From JAAOIF01 sp965217125 (GTDB lineage: Bacteria; Pseudomonadota; Gammaproteobacteria; PS1; Pseudothioglobaceae), in the NCBI GenBank assembly GCA_965217125.1, contig OZ244244.1:1426001-1490000 (forward strand): a DNA stretch of 64,000 nucleotides, written 5' to 3'. Position 1 is the stretch's first letter. Each line of letters begins with the position of its first letter. Below the pieces are notes generated by a model that saw only the letters and a program-made list of their open reading frames with translations, was not told the origin of the DNA and ran no database searches. Below, piece by piece: positions 8,095 to 16,084 of this stretch. A program made the translations under genes and the position numbers.

Positions 8095-9061
8095 CCCACT
8101 GAACACTATACCAATAATAGCTGCCATTTTGCCCGCTGGGCATGGTGCAATTATATTTATTACGCCGTTGCTTTAGCGCCTGCTTGGCAACAATATTAAC
8201 ATTGTTGTCATTTATCCAAGTCATCTCTACACCGCCATCGGCAAAACAATTTAGGTTTTTCTGCTGTCGTTTGTTTAGTGTTTGTTTAAATTCTAACGCC
8301 AATATTGGTGGGTTTTGGGTGATTATTGGGTTTATTTTTTTCTCAATAATTGGCATTGGCAAGGCATTTACCTTAGTTTTAAAGCTCGACATTTTGGCAT
8401 AATCCGCCGCCATAGGAAAACGCGGTAATTGTTGCTGATTGCTTTGGCTTGAAACCACGCCAGATTGTTGTCCAAAAGCCACATAGCCCAGATTTTTTAC
8501 TTGCTGCAATATTTTCAAACTTGCCTCACCATAAGGATAGGCAAAAATCTTATCTTGCACCGCTAAATTTTCAAATAAGCGTTTTTTTGCATAAACAATT
8601 TCATCTCTAACTTGGTCTTGCTCCAAGTCCAACAAATGAGCGTGGGTGGTTGAGTGATTGTAAAACTGGATAGTATCAGTATGCATATTGCCCATCTGCT
8701 GCCAAGACATCATCGCCCGGTATTTCTTATCAATCGCATCAGTGGCAACAAAAACTGCCATTGACATTTGATATTGCCTAAGCAATGGATAGGCATTTTG
8801 TGCAATAGAAAGGTAGGCATCATCTGCGGTTAATACCGCACATTTATTCGGCAGGCTGTTGGTTTTGAGCTGGCTTAACATGGTTTTTAAAGGCAATACT
8901 GTAAACTTGTTTTTTTGTAAATATTGCAAATGCTGCTCAAATAATGCTGGGCTGATACTGGTTGATTTAGGCGTTTTATCAGAAAAATTATGATACAAAA
9001 GCACCACGCAACTATTTGCACTCACCACTGATGAAAACAACATTAATATTATAAATTTCAT
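8072..9061 (-). CDS. Exported polysaccharide deacetylase-like protein
   Basis: A 329-residue protein with signal peptide MKFIILMLFSSVVSANS and a NodB-type fold. Motif 1 appears as TADDAY in place of TFDDGY, keeping both aspartates. Motif 2 is NHSTTHAHL with the two metal-binding histidines, and FAYPYGE matches motif 3. These enzymes remove acetyl groups from N-acetylated sugars in the envelope; the substrate here is unknown. The last 100 residues are outside the NodB domain and unassigned. Its start overlaps the stop of trmL by 4 bases, so the two genes form a minus-strand pair. Confidence 0.75.
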   Translation of the reverse strand: MKFIILMLFSSVVSANSCVVLLYHNFSDKTPKSTSISPALFEQHLQYLQKNKFTVLPLKTMLSQLKTNSLPNKCAVLTADDAYLSIAQNAYPLLRQYQMSMAVFVATDAIDKKYRAMMSWQQMGNMHTDTIQFYNHSTTHAHLLDLEQDQVRDEIVYAKKRLFENLAVQDKIFAYPYGEASLKILQQVKNLGYVAFGQQSGVVSSQSNQQQLPRFPMAADYAKMSSFKTKVNALPMPIIEKKINPIITQNPPILALEFKQTLNKRQQKNLNCFADGGVEMTWINDNNVNIVAKQALKQRRNKYNCTMPSGQNGSYYWYSVQWVNPAIAE

Positions 9062-9519
9062 TCTCTTAAACTACCAATAAAATCAATTTGCCGCCAAGCC
9101 TCATAAGCCACAATCGCAACACAATTAGACAAATTCAAACTACGAGAGCCGGCCTGCATTGGCAAAGTAATAGCCTGATACTCAGCTAATATTGCTGGCG
9201 GCAAACCGCGTGTTTCTGCACCAAATAAAAATGAATCATCGGTTTGATACGCAACTTTAGCATAGTTTATCGAAGCCTTAGAACTCACGGCAAACAAACG
9301 CTGCGGCTTTGCCTTAGCCAAATAATCATTAAAATTCTGATACTCAAACACCTGCGCTAATTCCCGATAGTCAAGCCCTGCGCGTTTAAGGCGTTTATCG
9401 CTAATTTCAAAGCCATAAGGTTTAATCAAATGCAGAGCAAAACCCATATTAGCACTCAGGCGAATAATACTGCCGGTGTTATTAGGAATCTGCGGCTCAT
9501 GCAAGACTAAATTTAACAT
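9058..9519 (-). CDS. trmL: tRNA (cytidine(34)-2'-O)-methyltransferase TrmL
   Basis: TrmL is a small SPOUT methyltransferase that 2'-O-methylates the wobble base of leucine tRNAs. The sequence starts MLNLVLHEPQIPNNTGSIIR, the family's invariant N-terminus, and ends with the SPOUT knot motifs LFGAETRGLP and LPMQAGSRSLNLSNCVAIVAYE. I choose the ATG at 9519 (153 residues) because family members begin there. The frame can be extended 20 residues upstream with no matching sequence. It is divergent from clpB, with a short AT-rich spacer between them. Confidence 0.93.
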   Translation of the reverse strand: MLNLVLHEPQIPNNTGSIIRLSANMGFALHLIKPYGFEISDKRLKRAGLDYRELAQVFEYQNFNDYLAKAKPQRLFAVSSKASINYAKVAYQTDDSFLFGAETRGLPPAILAEYQAITLPMQAGSRSLNLSNCVAIVAYEAWRQIDFIGSLRE

Positions 9520-9596
9520 AATATATTTTTTATACTGTTGAAATGTCTTAATCATCCCATAGATAACACTTAAATACATAAAAAAATAATTAAATA

Positions 9597-12155
9597 ATGG
9601 ATATTAATAAATTAACAACGCAATTTCAGCAAGATTTGTCAAGCGCACAATCGATTGCAATTAACCATGACCACAGCGTAATTGAGCCTGCTCATGTGCT
9701 ACAAGCGATGATTAAAGATAGTGCAAGCAGTGTGAGCAATCTACTGTTACAAACCAAAGTAGATTTGCCTAAATTGCAACAAAAACTCAAGCAATCAATT
9801 TATGCTATGGCTAAAGTTACTAACCCGAACGGTGAAATTAATATTTCGCAAAATTTATTGCGCTTATTAAATCAAGTAGATAAATTAGCAACCCAACGAG
9901 GCGACTCTTACCTATCAACCGAATTATTTTTACTGGCACTGATTGAGAGTAATGACCCATCCAGTAGGATTTTAAAAGATTGTAATGCCAATAAAACAAC
10001 TTTAAGCACTGCAATTAACACCCTAAGAGGAGATGAAAAAGTGAATCATCAAAACGCAGAAACAACGAGAAATGCACTGAATAAATACACCCAGGACTTA
10101 ACCCAACTTGCCATTGATGGCAAACTTGACCCGGTGATTGGTCGTGATAGTGAAATTCGCCGCACCATTCAAGTATTACAACGCCGCACCAAAAACAACC
10201 CAGTGTTAATTGGCGAGCCGGGTGTGGGCAAAACAGCGATTGTCGAAGGCTTGGCACAACGCATTATCAATGGCGAAGTGCCTGAAGGCATTAAGGGAAA
10301 ACGCGTATTATCATTAGATATGGCAACGCTGGTTGCCGGTGCTAAATATCGCGGTGAATTTGAAGAGCGCCTCAAAGCCGTGCTTAAAGAATTAGAAGCC
10401 GAACAAGGGCAAGTGATTCTGTTTATCGATGAGCTACATACTATGGTCGGCGCGGGTAAATCTGATGGCGCAATGGATGCCGGCAATATGCTCAAACCAG
10501 CACTTGCCAGAGGCGATCTGCACTGCGTAGGAGCAACCACGCTGGATGAATACCAGCAATATATTGCAAAAGATTCTGCCTTAGAGCGCCGCTTTCAAAA
10601 AGTGCTGGTAGATGAGCCTACCGAAGCAGACACCATCGCTATTTTACGCGGCTTGAAGGAAAAATATGAAGTGCATCATGGGGTAGAAATTACCGACCCA
10701 GCTATTATTGCAGCGACCACTTATTCACAACGCTATATTACCGACCGACAGCTGCCTGATAAAGCCATTGATTTAATCGATGAGGCGGCTTCGCAAATTC
10801 GTATGGAAATTGATTCCAAACCAGAATCTATGGACCAGCTCGACCGTAAATTAGTGCAACTCAAAATCGAGCGTATGGCACTGAAAAAAGACAAAGACAA
10901 AGCCTCTAAAGAGCGCTTAAAAGAATTAGAAAATGTAATTAAAACCCTGCAAAAAGAATACAGCGACTTAGAACAAATCTGGAAAAAAGAGAAGCTTGTG
11001 GTGCAAGGTGCGCAACATTTAAAAGAAGAGTTAGAACAAGCTAAAATTGACCTTGAAATAGCACATCGTGATAACGATTTAGCAAAAGCCAGCGAGATTC
11101 AATACGGCATTATTCCTGAGTTAGAAACAAAGATTGCACAAGCAGAAAGCTCAGATGCCAAAGATATGACCTTGCTCAGAAACAAAGTAGGCGAAGATGA
11201 AATCGCCCACATTGTGGCTCGTTGGACCGGTATTCCTGTTGATAAAATGATGCAAGGCGAAAAAGACAAATTGCTACAAATGGAGTCCATCATTCATCAG
11301 CGCTTAGTAGGGCAAGACAAGGCAGTAAAAGTAATTGCTAATGCAGTGCGGCGTGCGCGTGCTGGGCTGTCTGACCCGAATCGTCCTGATGGCTCATTTT
11401 TATTTATGGGCCCCACTGGTGTAGGCAAAACCGAGCTTACCAAAGCTTTGGCGGATTTCTTATTTGACAGCGAACAAGCCATTGTGCGTGTAGATATGAG
11501 CGAATTTATGGAACGCCACTCAGTTGCCCGCCTAATTGGCGCGCCGCCCGGCTATGTCGGTTATGAACAAGGCGGAGTATTAACAGAAGCAGTGCGCCGC
11601 AAGCCTTATTCAATCGTTCTATTAGATGAAATTGAAAAAGCGCATACTGATGTATTTAATGTGCTATTACAAGTGCTTGATGATGGTCGCCTGACCGATG
11701 GACAAGGGCGCACGATTGATTTTAAAAACACCGTTATTATAATGACCTCTAATCTTGGCTCACATCTTATTCAACAAAACCCCGGCAAAGATATAAGCGC
11801 TGAGCTAAGGCAAATTGTTAGTGAGCATTTTCGCCCTGAATTTGTTAATCGTATCGATGAGACTGTGGTGTTTAATAATCTTGATAAAGAGCAAATTAAG
11901 GGCATTGCCAAGTTGCAAATTGAGATTTTACAATCTCGCCTATCCGACTTAAATTTAACCCTTAAATTAAGCGATGCAGCCATGATAATGATTGTTGATA
12001 AAGGCTACGACCCCACATTTGGCGCCCGCCCACTGAAACGCACTGTTCAACAACTATTAGAAAATCCACTGTCTCAGAAAATATTAGCGGCTGAGTTTTT
12101 GCCGGGTGCTACTATTAATGCTGATGTTGTTGGTGAGAAAATTGTGTTTTCTTAG
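9597..12155 (+). CDS. clpB: ATP-dependent disaggregase ClpB
   Basis: ClpB pulls proteins out of aggregates together with DnaK. The 852-residue protein has the N-terminal Clp repeat domain (1-145), a first AAA+ module with GEPGVGKTA (Walker A) and VILFIDELHT (Walker B), a coiled-coil middle domain (about 400-525, rich in Lys/Glu), a second AAA+ module with GPTGVGKTE and VLLDEIEKAH, and a C-terminal domain with GARPLKR. The stop codon is followed at once by repeat copy B, whose terminator-like hairpin is oriented to stop clpB transcripts. No sigma-32-type promoter is clear in the short upstream spacer. Confidence 0.97.
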   Translation: MDINKLTTQFQQDLSSAQSIAINHDHSVIEPAHVLQAMIKDSASSVSNLLLQTKVDLPKLQQKLKQSIYAMAKVTNPNGEINISQNLLRLLNQVDKLATQRGDSYLSTELFLLALIESNDPSSRILKDCNANKTTLSTAINTLRGDEKVNHQNAETTRNALNKYTQDLTQLAIDGKLDPVIGRDSEIRRTIQVLQRRTKNNPVLIGEPGVGKTAIVEGLAQRIINGEVPEGIKGKRVLSLDMATLVAGAKYRGEFEERLKAVLKELEAEQGQVILFIDELHTMVGAGKSDGAMDAGNMLKPALARGDLHCVGATTLDEYQQYIAKDSALERRFQKVLVDEPTEADTIAILRGLKEKYEVHHGVEITDPAIIAATTYSQRYITDRQLPDKAIDLIDEAASQIRMEIDSKPESMDQLDRKLVQLKIERMALKKDKDKASKERLKELENVIKTLQKEYSDLEQIWKKEKLVVQGAQHLKEELEQAKIDLEIAHRDNDLAKASEIQYGIIPELETKIAQAESSDAKDMTLLRNKVGEDEIAHIVARWTGIPVDKMMQGEKDKLLQMESIIHQRLVGQDKAVKVIANAVRRARAGLSDPNRPDGSFLFMGPTGVGKTELTKALADFLFDSEQAIVRVDMSEFMERHSVARLIGAPPGYVGYEQGGVLTEAVRRKPYSIVLLDEIEKAHTDVFNVLLQVLDDGRLTDGQGRTIDFKNTVIIMTSNLGSHLIQQNPGKDISAELRQIVSEHFRPEFVNRIDETVVFNNLDKEQIKGIAKLQIEILQSRLSDLNLTLKLSDAAMIMIVDKGYDPTFGARPLKRTVQQLLENPLSQKILAAEFLPGATINADVVGEKIVFS

Positions 12156-12165
12156 GGGCAGAAGA

Positions 12166-12365
12166 CAGAGGGCAGAAGGCAGAGGACAGAGAGGCAGAAA
12201 ACAGAGGGCAGAGGGCAGAAAACAGAGGGCAGAAGGCAGAGGACAGAGAGGCAGAAAACAGAGGGCAGAGGGCAGAAAACAGAGGGCAGAAGGCAGAGGA
12301 CAGAGAGGCAGAAAACAGAGGGCAGAGGGCAGAAAACAGAGGGCAGAGGGCAGAAAACAGAACAG
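12166..12365 (+). repeat. 57-bp tandem repeat of GGCAGA-type units
   Basis: The unit starting CAGAGGGCAGAAGGCAGAGG recurs at 12166, 12223, 12280 and, cut short and altered, at 12337: exactly 57 bases each time. Each unit is itself made of GGCAGA/GGACAGA/AAACAGA subunits of 6-11 bases. Because 57 is a multiple of three, reading frames stay open across it on both strands, which creates spurious low-complexity ORFs. Related but less regular tracts lie at 1-40, 15965-16065, 44915-44955 and 45110-45145. Confidence 0.92.
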
Positions 12366-12525
12366 AGCAAAATCAAGAGCAGCGCTATTAGAGCTATTTG
12401 TGTAAATTTTGTGTCATATCGTCTGTTTAGGGGAGGGCTGGGTAGAGTGTGCATCAACTCGAGAACTCGGAGGCCCTCCCCTAAGACCCCACCCTAAGAA
12501 GTTTATCAAAATCGGGCTTCGCCCT

Positions 12526-12546
12526 ATCGCCTGGACGGCGATTTTT
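12526..12546 (+). terminator. Terminator-like hairpin in repeat copy B
   Basis: The perfect 6-bp stem ATCGCC/GGCGAT with loop TGGAC is followed by T5. It lies downstream of clpB and reads in its direction. The identical hairpin occurs in copies A (1656-1676), C (15695-15715, minus), D (43516-43536) and E (44739-44759, minus). The T-run is on one side only, so the signal is directional. Confidence 0.5.
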
Positions 12547-12757
12547 GCCACTTATACATTGAGGATTGGGGCGTAATTAGATTTGTTGGTGGGGGTAGAA
12601 AAAGCAGAGCAAGAGTGGCGTTGGTAATGCGACTTCAGTCGCATCTATGCTTGTATTGAGGCGATTTTTGCCACTTATACATTGAGGATTGGGGTGCTAT
12701 TAGGTTTGCTCTGTTCTGTCTTCTGTCTTCTGTCCCTCTGCCCCTAATAGCGAATAA

Positions 12758-15034
12758 TTATTCTGAATATAAATCTAAATAAGCCTTCAACTCTGAGGTT
12801 GAATTTCTGTTATCAAGTGCATTATTAGAAATGGTAGTATGTAAATTGTTAGCATTAGAGTTTAGTAAATATTTAAAGATAACTAATCCATCATTAGAGG
12901 CAGTAAGAGTTTCATTGCCATCAACATCTAAAATAGATTCTGCTTCATCTAAATAAGTCTTCAACTCTGCGGTTGAATTTCTGGTCTCAAGTGCATTATT
13001 AGCAACGGTAGTGTGTAAATTGTTAGCATTAGAGTTTAGTAAATATTTAAAGATAACTAATCCATCATTAGAGGCAGTAAAAGTCCCATTGCCATCAACA
13101 TCTAAGGAAAAGGCTGTTTCATTTGTTACTGTAATAGTAAGACTTTGGGTAAAAATAGTATTATCTCCACTAAGTGTTGAAACATAAACATCGTATGTAG
13201 CGCCTTCATTAAGGCTCATAGGGTTATTGGCTGTTAATCTATCGCCAGAAATTGAGAAAGTCGCAGTATTACTCTCTAAAACATAAACACGACGAGTATC
13301 ATTGGCATTAGTTTCTAAAAGTCCAACAGTTGCTCCGTCTGTGGCTTTTTTAGTTATGGTATCTTTTGAAATGGTTATCTCAGTTACAGTGCCGCTTGGG
13401 CCATCAGCAACAATTATTGTAAAATCTCTGGAAATAGTAACGGGGGGCGAGGATGAATCAGTTGAGTTAATGGTAATAATATATGGGTTTCGTGTTGCTT
13501 TATCAAGAACGGCAGTGGTTATTAGTTTACCGTCTTTAATTGAGAAAGGTAAATAATTTGGAAGAGTCAAACCAGCACCATTTGCTTCAGATATTGTTAT
13601 ATGATCAATATTCTTATTGCTAAATCCAAGCAATGTTGCTCCATCATAAGAATCAGGCCAATCAGTTAATGTTACTGTTCCAGTAGATGTAGTAGTAACA
13701 GTAGATGTAGCAGCAAATCCTGTATTATGAAAATTATTATCAAAATTTATAGCAGTTACTAATTTATTAGCAGGGTGATTAGGGCTATCAGTAAGTTGAG
13801 CAAAATAGAAAAAATTCTCTATGAGTATATCAGTTTCATTTCCATCAGTTGTTCTAAATATAAATTCATTATCTGCAGCAGCGTCAGTATCTTCTTCTCC
13901 CACAGTAAATGTAAAAGTTTTATTAGGATTAGTAGCGTTGCTAACAGTATAGCTATAAGGTTCCGTGCCACCAGTTGTAGCAAGGATTCCAACAGTTGTT
14001 CCGATAGCATTATGCTCAGCCACAATCTGTGGTGAAAGCGTTAAACTATAATCAGTTGGGTCATCTGTTATACCAATAGTAAAATTTTCTGAATAAGTAT
14101 GAAATGGCGTGCCGTCATCTGTTTTAATAGTAACAATATATGATTGTTGCTCTTCATAATCAAACACAACATCAGCTGTTAAAACACCATTATTATCAAT
14201 TGAGAAAAGATTATTATTTGCACCAGTTAAAGTATAAGTATGATTTCCGCCATTGCCATCAACTGTTGAAAAAGTTCCTATAATATCTCCAATACTATTA
14301 TTTTCTTGTATGCTTAGAGGTTCTGGATCAGAAGTTATATCTGTTGGAGAATCGGCTAGATTAATTATATCAATAGTAAAATCTTTTGAATAACTACCAT
14401 CTTCATCAGTTGCTCTAATAACAATAGTATAAGAAGCTTTTTCTTCATAATTAAAAACAACCTTAGATTCTAAAATAGTAGCATCAATTAAGAAAAAATC
14501 AGAAGTTGGAGTTGTAATTGTTAAATTAGTAGAAGTTACGGTTATAGCAAAATTACCGACTGTATTAAACCCAACGATGGTTGCTCCTTCTAAAGTAGCC
14601 GGAAAGGCGGTTAATGTTACTTGTCCAGAATCAGCATTATAATTATCAGATGTGGCAGAAAATCCAGAGTTATTGGCAGCATTATAAGTATTTATAGCCG
14701 CTGCTAATACAGATGCAGGATTAGTAGTTGCACCTGAAACAAGAAAATCTACAGTGGCTATAGTATGATTATTTCCATCAGTATCTTGGACTATAAAATT
14801 GTTATTAGAATTAGGATTCCCACCTTGGCTACCTACTTCAAATTGAAAATAAGTATTACCTGCATCTTGCACAATATAAGTAGTTCCACTGCCATCACCA
14901 GAAACAGCTCCAACGACTGAGTTAATAATTTGATTTTCACTTATGGTATTTGCTGTAAGAGTTATAGTTGAAATAGTAGCATTAACTAAGGTTGTTAAGC
15001 TGAATAATAGGCTTGTTAGGATTATTTTTTTCAT
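12758..15034 (-). CDS. Secreted cadherin-like protein with C-terminal dockerin-like repeats
   Basis: About 758 residues from the ATG at 15034; the upstream 18 residues of the open frame precede a clear signal peptide, MKKIILTSLLFSLTTLVNA, and I leave them out. The body holds several cadherin-type modules (SENQIINSVVGAVSGDG, IQENNSIGDIIGTFSTVDGNG and AEHNAIGTTVGILATTGG at module starts; FDYEE plus TIKTDDG-type Ca-binding ends). The C-terminus carries two near-identical 58-residue units with DVDGNGTFTASNDG and DVDGNETLTASNDG, EF-hand/dockerin-like Ca loops, encoded by a 174-base direct duplication. It is probably a calcium-stabilised surface or secreted protein; the ligand is unknown. It lies inside the island bounded by repeat copies B and C. 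Confidence 0.75.
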   Translation of the reverse strand: MKKIILTSLLFSLTTLVNATISTITLTANTISENQIINSVVGAVSGDGSGTTYIVQDAGNTYFQFEVGSQGGNPNSNNNFIVQDTDGNNHTIATVDFLVSGATTNPASVLAAAINTYNAANNSGFSATSDNYNADSGQVTLTAFPATLEGATIVGFNTVGNFAITVTSTNLTITTPTSDFFLIDATILESKVVFNYEEKASYTIVIRATDEDGSYSKDFTIDIINLADSPTDITSDPEPLSIQENNSIGDIIGTFSTVDGNGGNHTYTLTGANNNLFSIDNNGVLTADVVFDYEEQQSYIVTIKTDDGTPFHTYSENFTIGITDDPTDYSLTLSPQIVAEHNAIGTTVGILATTGGTEPYSYTVSNATNPNKTFTFTVGEEDTDAAADNEFIFRTTDGNETDILIENFFYFAQLTDSPNHPANKLVTAINFDNNFHNTGFAATSTVTTTSTGTVTLTDWPDSYDGATLLGFSNKNIDHITISEANGAGLTLPNYLPFSIKDGKLITTAVLDKATRNPYIITINSTDSSSPPVTISRDFTIIVADGPSGTVTEITISKDTITKKATDGATVGLLETNANDTRRVYVLESNTATFSISGDRLTANNPMSLNEGATYDVYVSTLSGDNTIFTQSLTITVTNETAFSLDVDGNGTFTASNDGLVIFKYLLNSNANNLHTTVANNALETRNSTAELKTYLDEAESILDVDGNETLTASNDGLVIFKYLLNSNANNLHTTISNNALDNRNSTSELKAYLDLYSE
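12775..13105 (-). repeat. 174-base direct duplication inside the dockerin-like end
   Basis: Bases 12775-12931 and 12949-13105 are near-identical over 157 bases, with the stretch encoding FKYLLNSNANNLHTT unchanged. The offset is 174 bases, or 58 codons, so the frame is kept. The high nucleotide identity points to a recent duplication or gene conversion. Confidence 0.85.
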
Positions 15035-15184
15035 AATTGTTTTAGTGGTTAAATTAAAAAACACGATTATACAACATCTTTTTAACAATAAAAAACATTT
15101 TTTATAAAAATAATTTAAAAAATAATGGGGATGCTATGCACTATGCAGTTAAAATTATCTTTTCCCCTTATCTCCAGTGCTTTA

Positions 15185-15292
15185 TTAGGTGTTTTTATGG
15201 CTTGGAAATTTGTGATTAAGACCTTGAAAAATAGTCAATGCCAATCCGCCAATAAAAATAACAACCGCCAACATAAATAAGTATTCGCCCAT
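15185..15292 (-). CDS. 35-residue single-helix membrane peptide
   Basis: This very short gene encodes a peptide starting MGEYLFMLAVVIFIGGLALT with a basic hydrophilic tail ending HKNT. GAGGAG lies 8 bases before the ATG, inside the end of the upstream two-helix gene, and the gap between the genes is 2 bases. The architecture and spacing match the pair at 250-531, which supports a real conserved two-gene unit although sequence identity is low. Function is unknown. Confidence 0.55.
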   Translation of the reverse strand: MGEYLFMLAVVIFIGGLALTIFQGLNHKFPSHKNT

Positions 15293-15294
15293 AA

Positions 15295-15522
15295 TTACAA
15301 CTCCTCTAATCTATCAAGACATTTAAAAACCTTTTTGTTAATAATAACTGTTATTACAATAACAACAAAAATACTAATTAAAGCTATAATTAGCAATGCA
15401 GGTTTTGCTGAAGCATAATTTTGAGCAAACCATGCCAATAAAGATAGGCCAGATACAATTAAAATAACAAAAGCGGCTTTATACCAGCCTATTTCTTGTT
15501 CAATTCTCTTTTCTTCAGACAC
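15295..15522 (-). CDS. Small two-helix membrane protein
   Basis: A 75-residue protein. Its hydrophilic start (MSEEKRIEQEIGWYKAAF) leads into two membrane helices (FVILIVSGLSLLAWFA and LLIIALISIFVVIVITVII) joined by a short NYASAKP turn. The C-terminal tail is charged. I recognise it only as a common type of uncharacterised small membrane protein. It is followed after 2 bases by a 35-residue single-helix gene, so the two are surely co-translated. The pair borders repeat copy C. Confidence 0.65.
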   Translation of the reverse strand: MSEEKRIEQEIGWYKAAFVILIVSGLSLLAWFAQNYASAKPALLIIALISIFVVIVITVIINKKVFKCLDRLEEL

Positions 15523-15589
15523 AGGCTGATTTTAGCATAGTTTAATATGAGTAATTGTGATTGTATTTAGTAAAAACAGAGCAATAATA

Positions 15590-16075
15590 ATTAGGGTCAA
15601 AAATAATTAGGTCGGAGTGTAATTATTTTTGCTCTGCTTTTTCTATCAACATCAACAAATCTAATTATGTCCCAATCCTCAATGTATAAGTGGCAAAAAT
15701 CGCCGTCCAGGCGATAGGGCGAAGCCCGATTTTGATAAACTATATAGGGTGGGGTCTTAGGGGAGGGCCTTCGAGTTCTCGAGTTTAGGCACATTCTGCC
15801 CAGCCCTCCCCTAAACAGACGATATGACACAAAAAATACACAAACAATTCTAATAGCGCCGCTCTTGCTCTGCTTTTTCTACCAACACCCTGCACTATGG
15901 CAAAAATCACCTCAACACAAGCATAGATGCGACTGAAGTCGCATTACCAACTCCGCTCTTGCTCTGTTCTGTTTTCTGCCCTCTGTTTTCTGTTTTTCTG
16001 TCCTCTGTTTTCTGCCTCTCTGTTTTCTGTCTTCTGCTTTCTGTCTTCTGCCTTTCTGCCCTCTACTCATATATA
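15590..16075 (-). repeat. Composite repeat copy C
   Basis: A minus-oriented copy filling the 560-base gap before rnfE. Reading 5' to 3' on the plus strand it has the ATCGCC hairpin (15699-15715, A-run at 15695-15699, so terminator-like on the minus strand). Then come GGGC-type bases, the GC-rich inverted repeat (15757-15768 with 15803-15814), the palindrome GCGACTGAAGTCGC (15929-15942) and a CTCTG/TTCTG-rich tract to about 16070. Copies B and C are in opposite orientation and enclose the cadherin-like gene and the small membrane pair. Confidence 0.85.
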
Positions 16076-16084
16076 ATAAGCAAC

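Larger units (their letters stand above)
12155..12745 (+). repeat. Composite repeat copy B
   Basis: The longest copy. It begins with a 57-bp minisatellite (separate entry), then the GC-rich inverted repeat (12427-12438 with 12473-12484, arms TTAGGGGAGGGC) and the GGGC and ATCGCC hairpins (12514-12546). An ATTGAGGATTGGGG block follows, then a palindrome GCGACTTCAGTCGC (12629-12642). A second near-exact copy of the GGCGATTTTTGCCAC...GAGGATTGGGG block (12539-12573 repeated at 12660-12694) follows, with a CT-rich tract at the end. The internal duplication shows that the element grows or recombines in modules. It fills the 600-base gap after clpB. Confidence 0.88.

Noticed and set aside
12166..12365. 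CRISPR array
   Set aside because: Repeats are contiguous with no unique spacers and no cas genes are present.
12106..12457. Long low-complexity open frames on both strands through the GGCAGA tract after clpB
   Set aside because: They are products of the 57-bp repeat (a multiple of three keeps frames open) and show no domain, start signal or codon bias of a gene.
15959..16084. N-terminal extension of rnfE
   Set aside because: The extra residues translate the CT-rich repeat; the family begins at the ATG at 16085.
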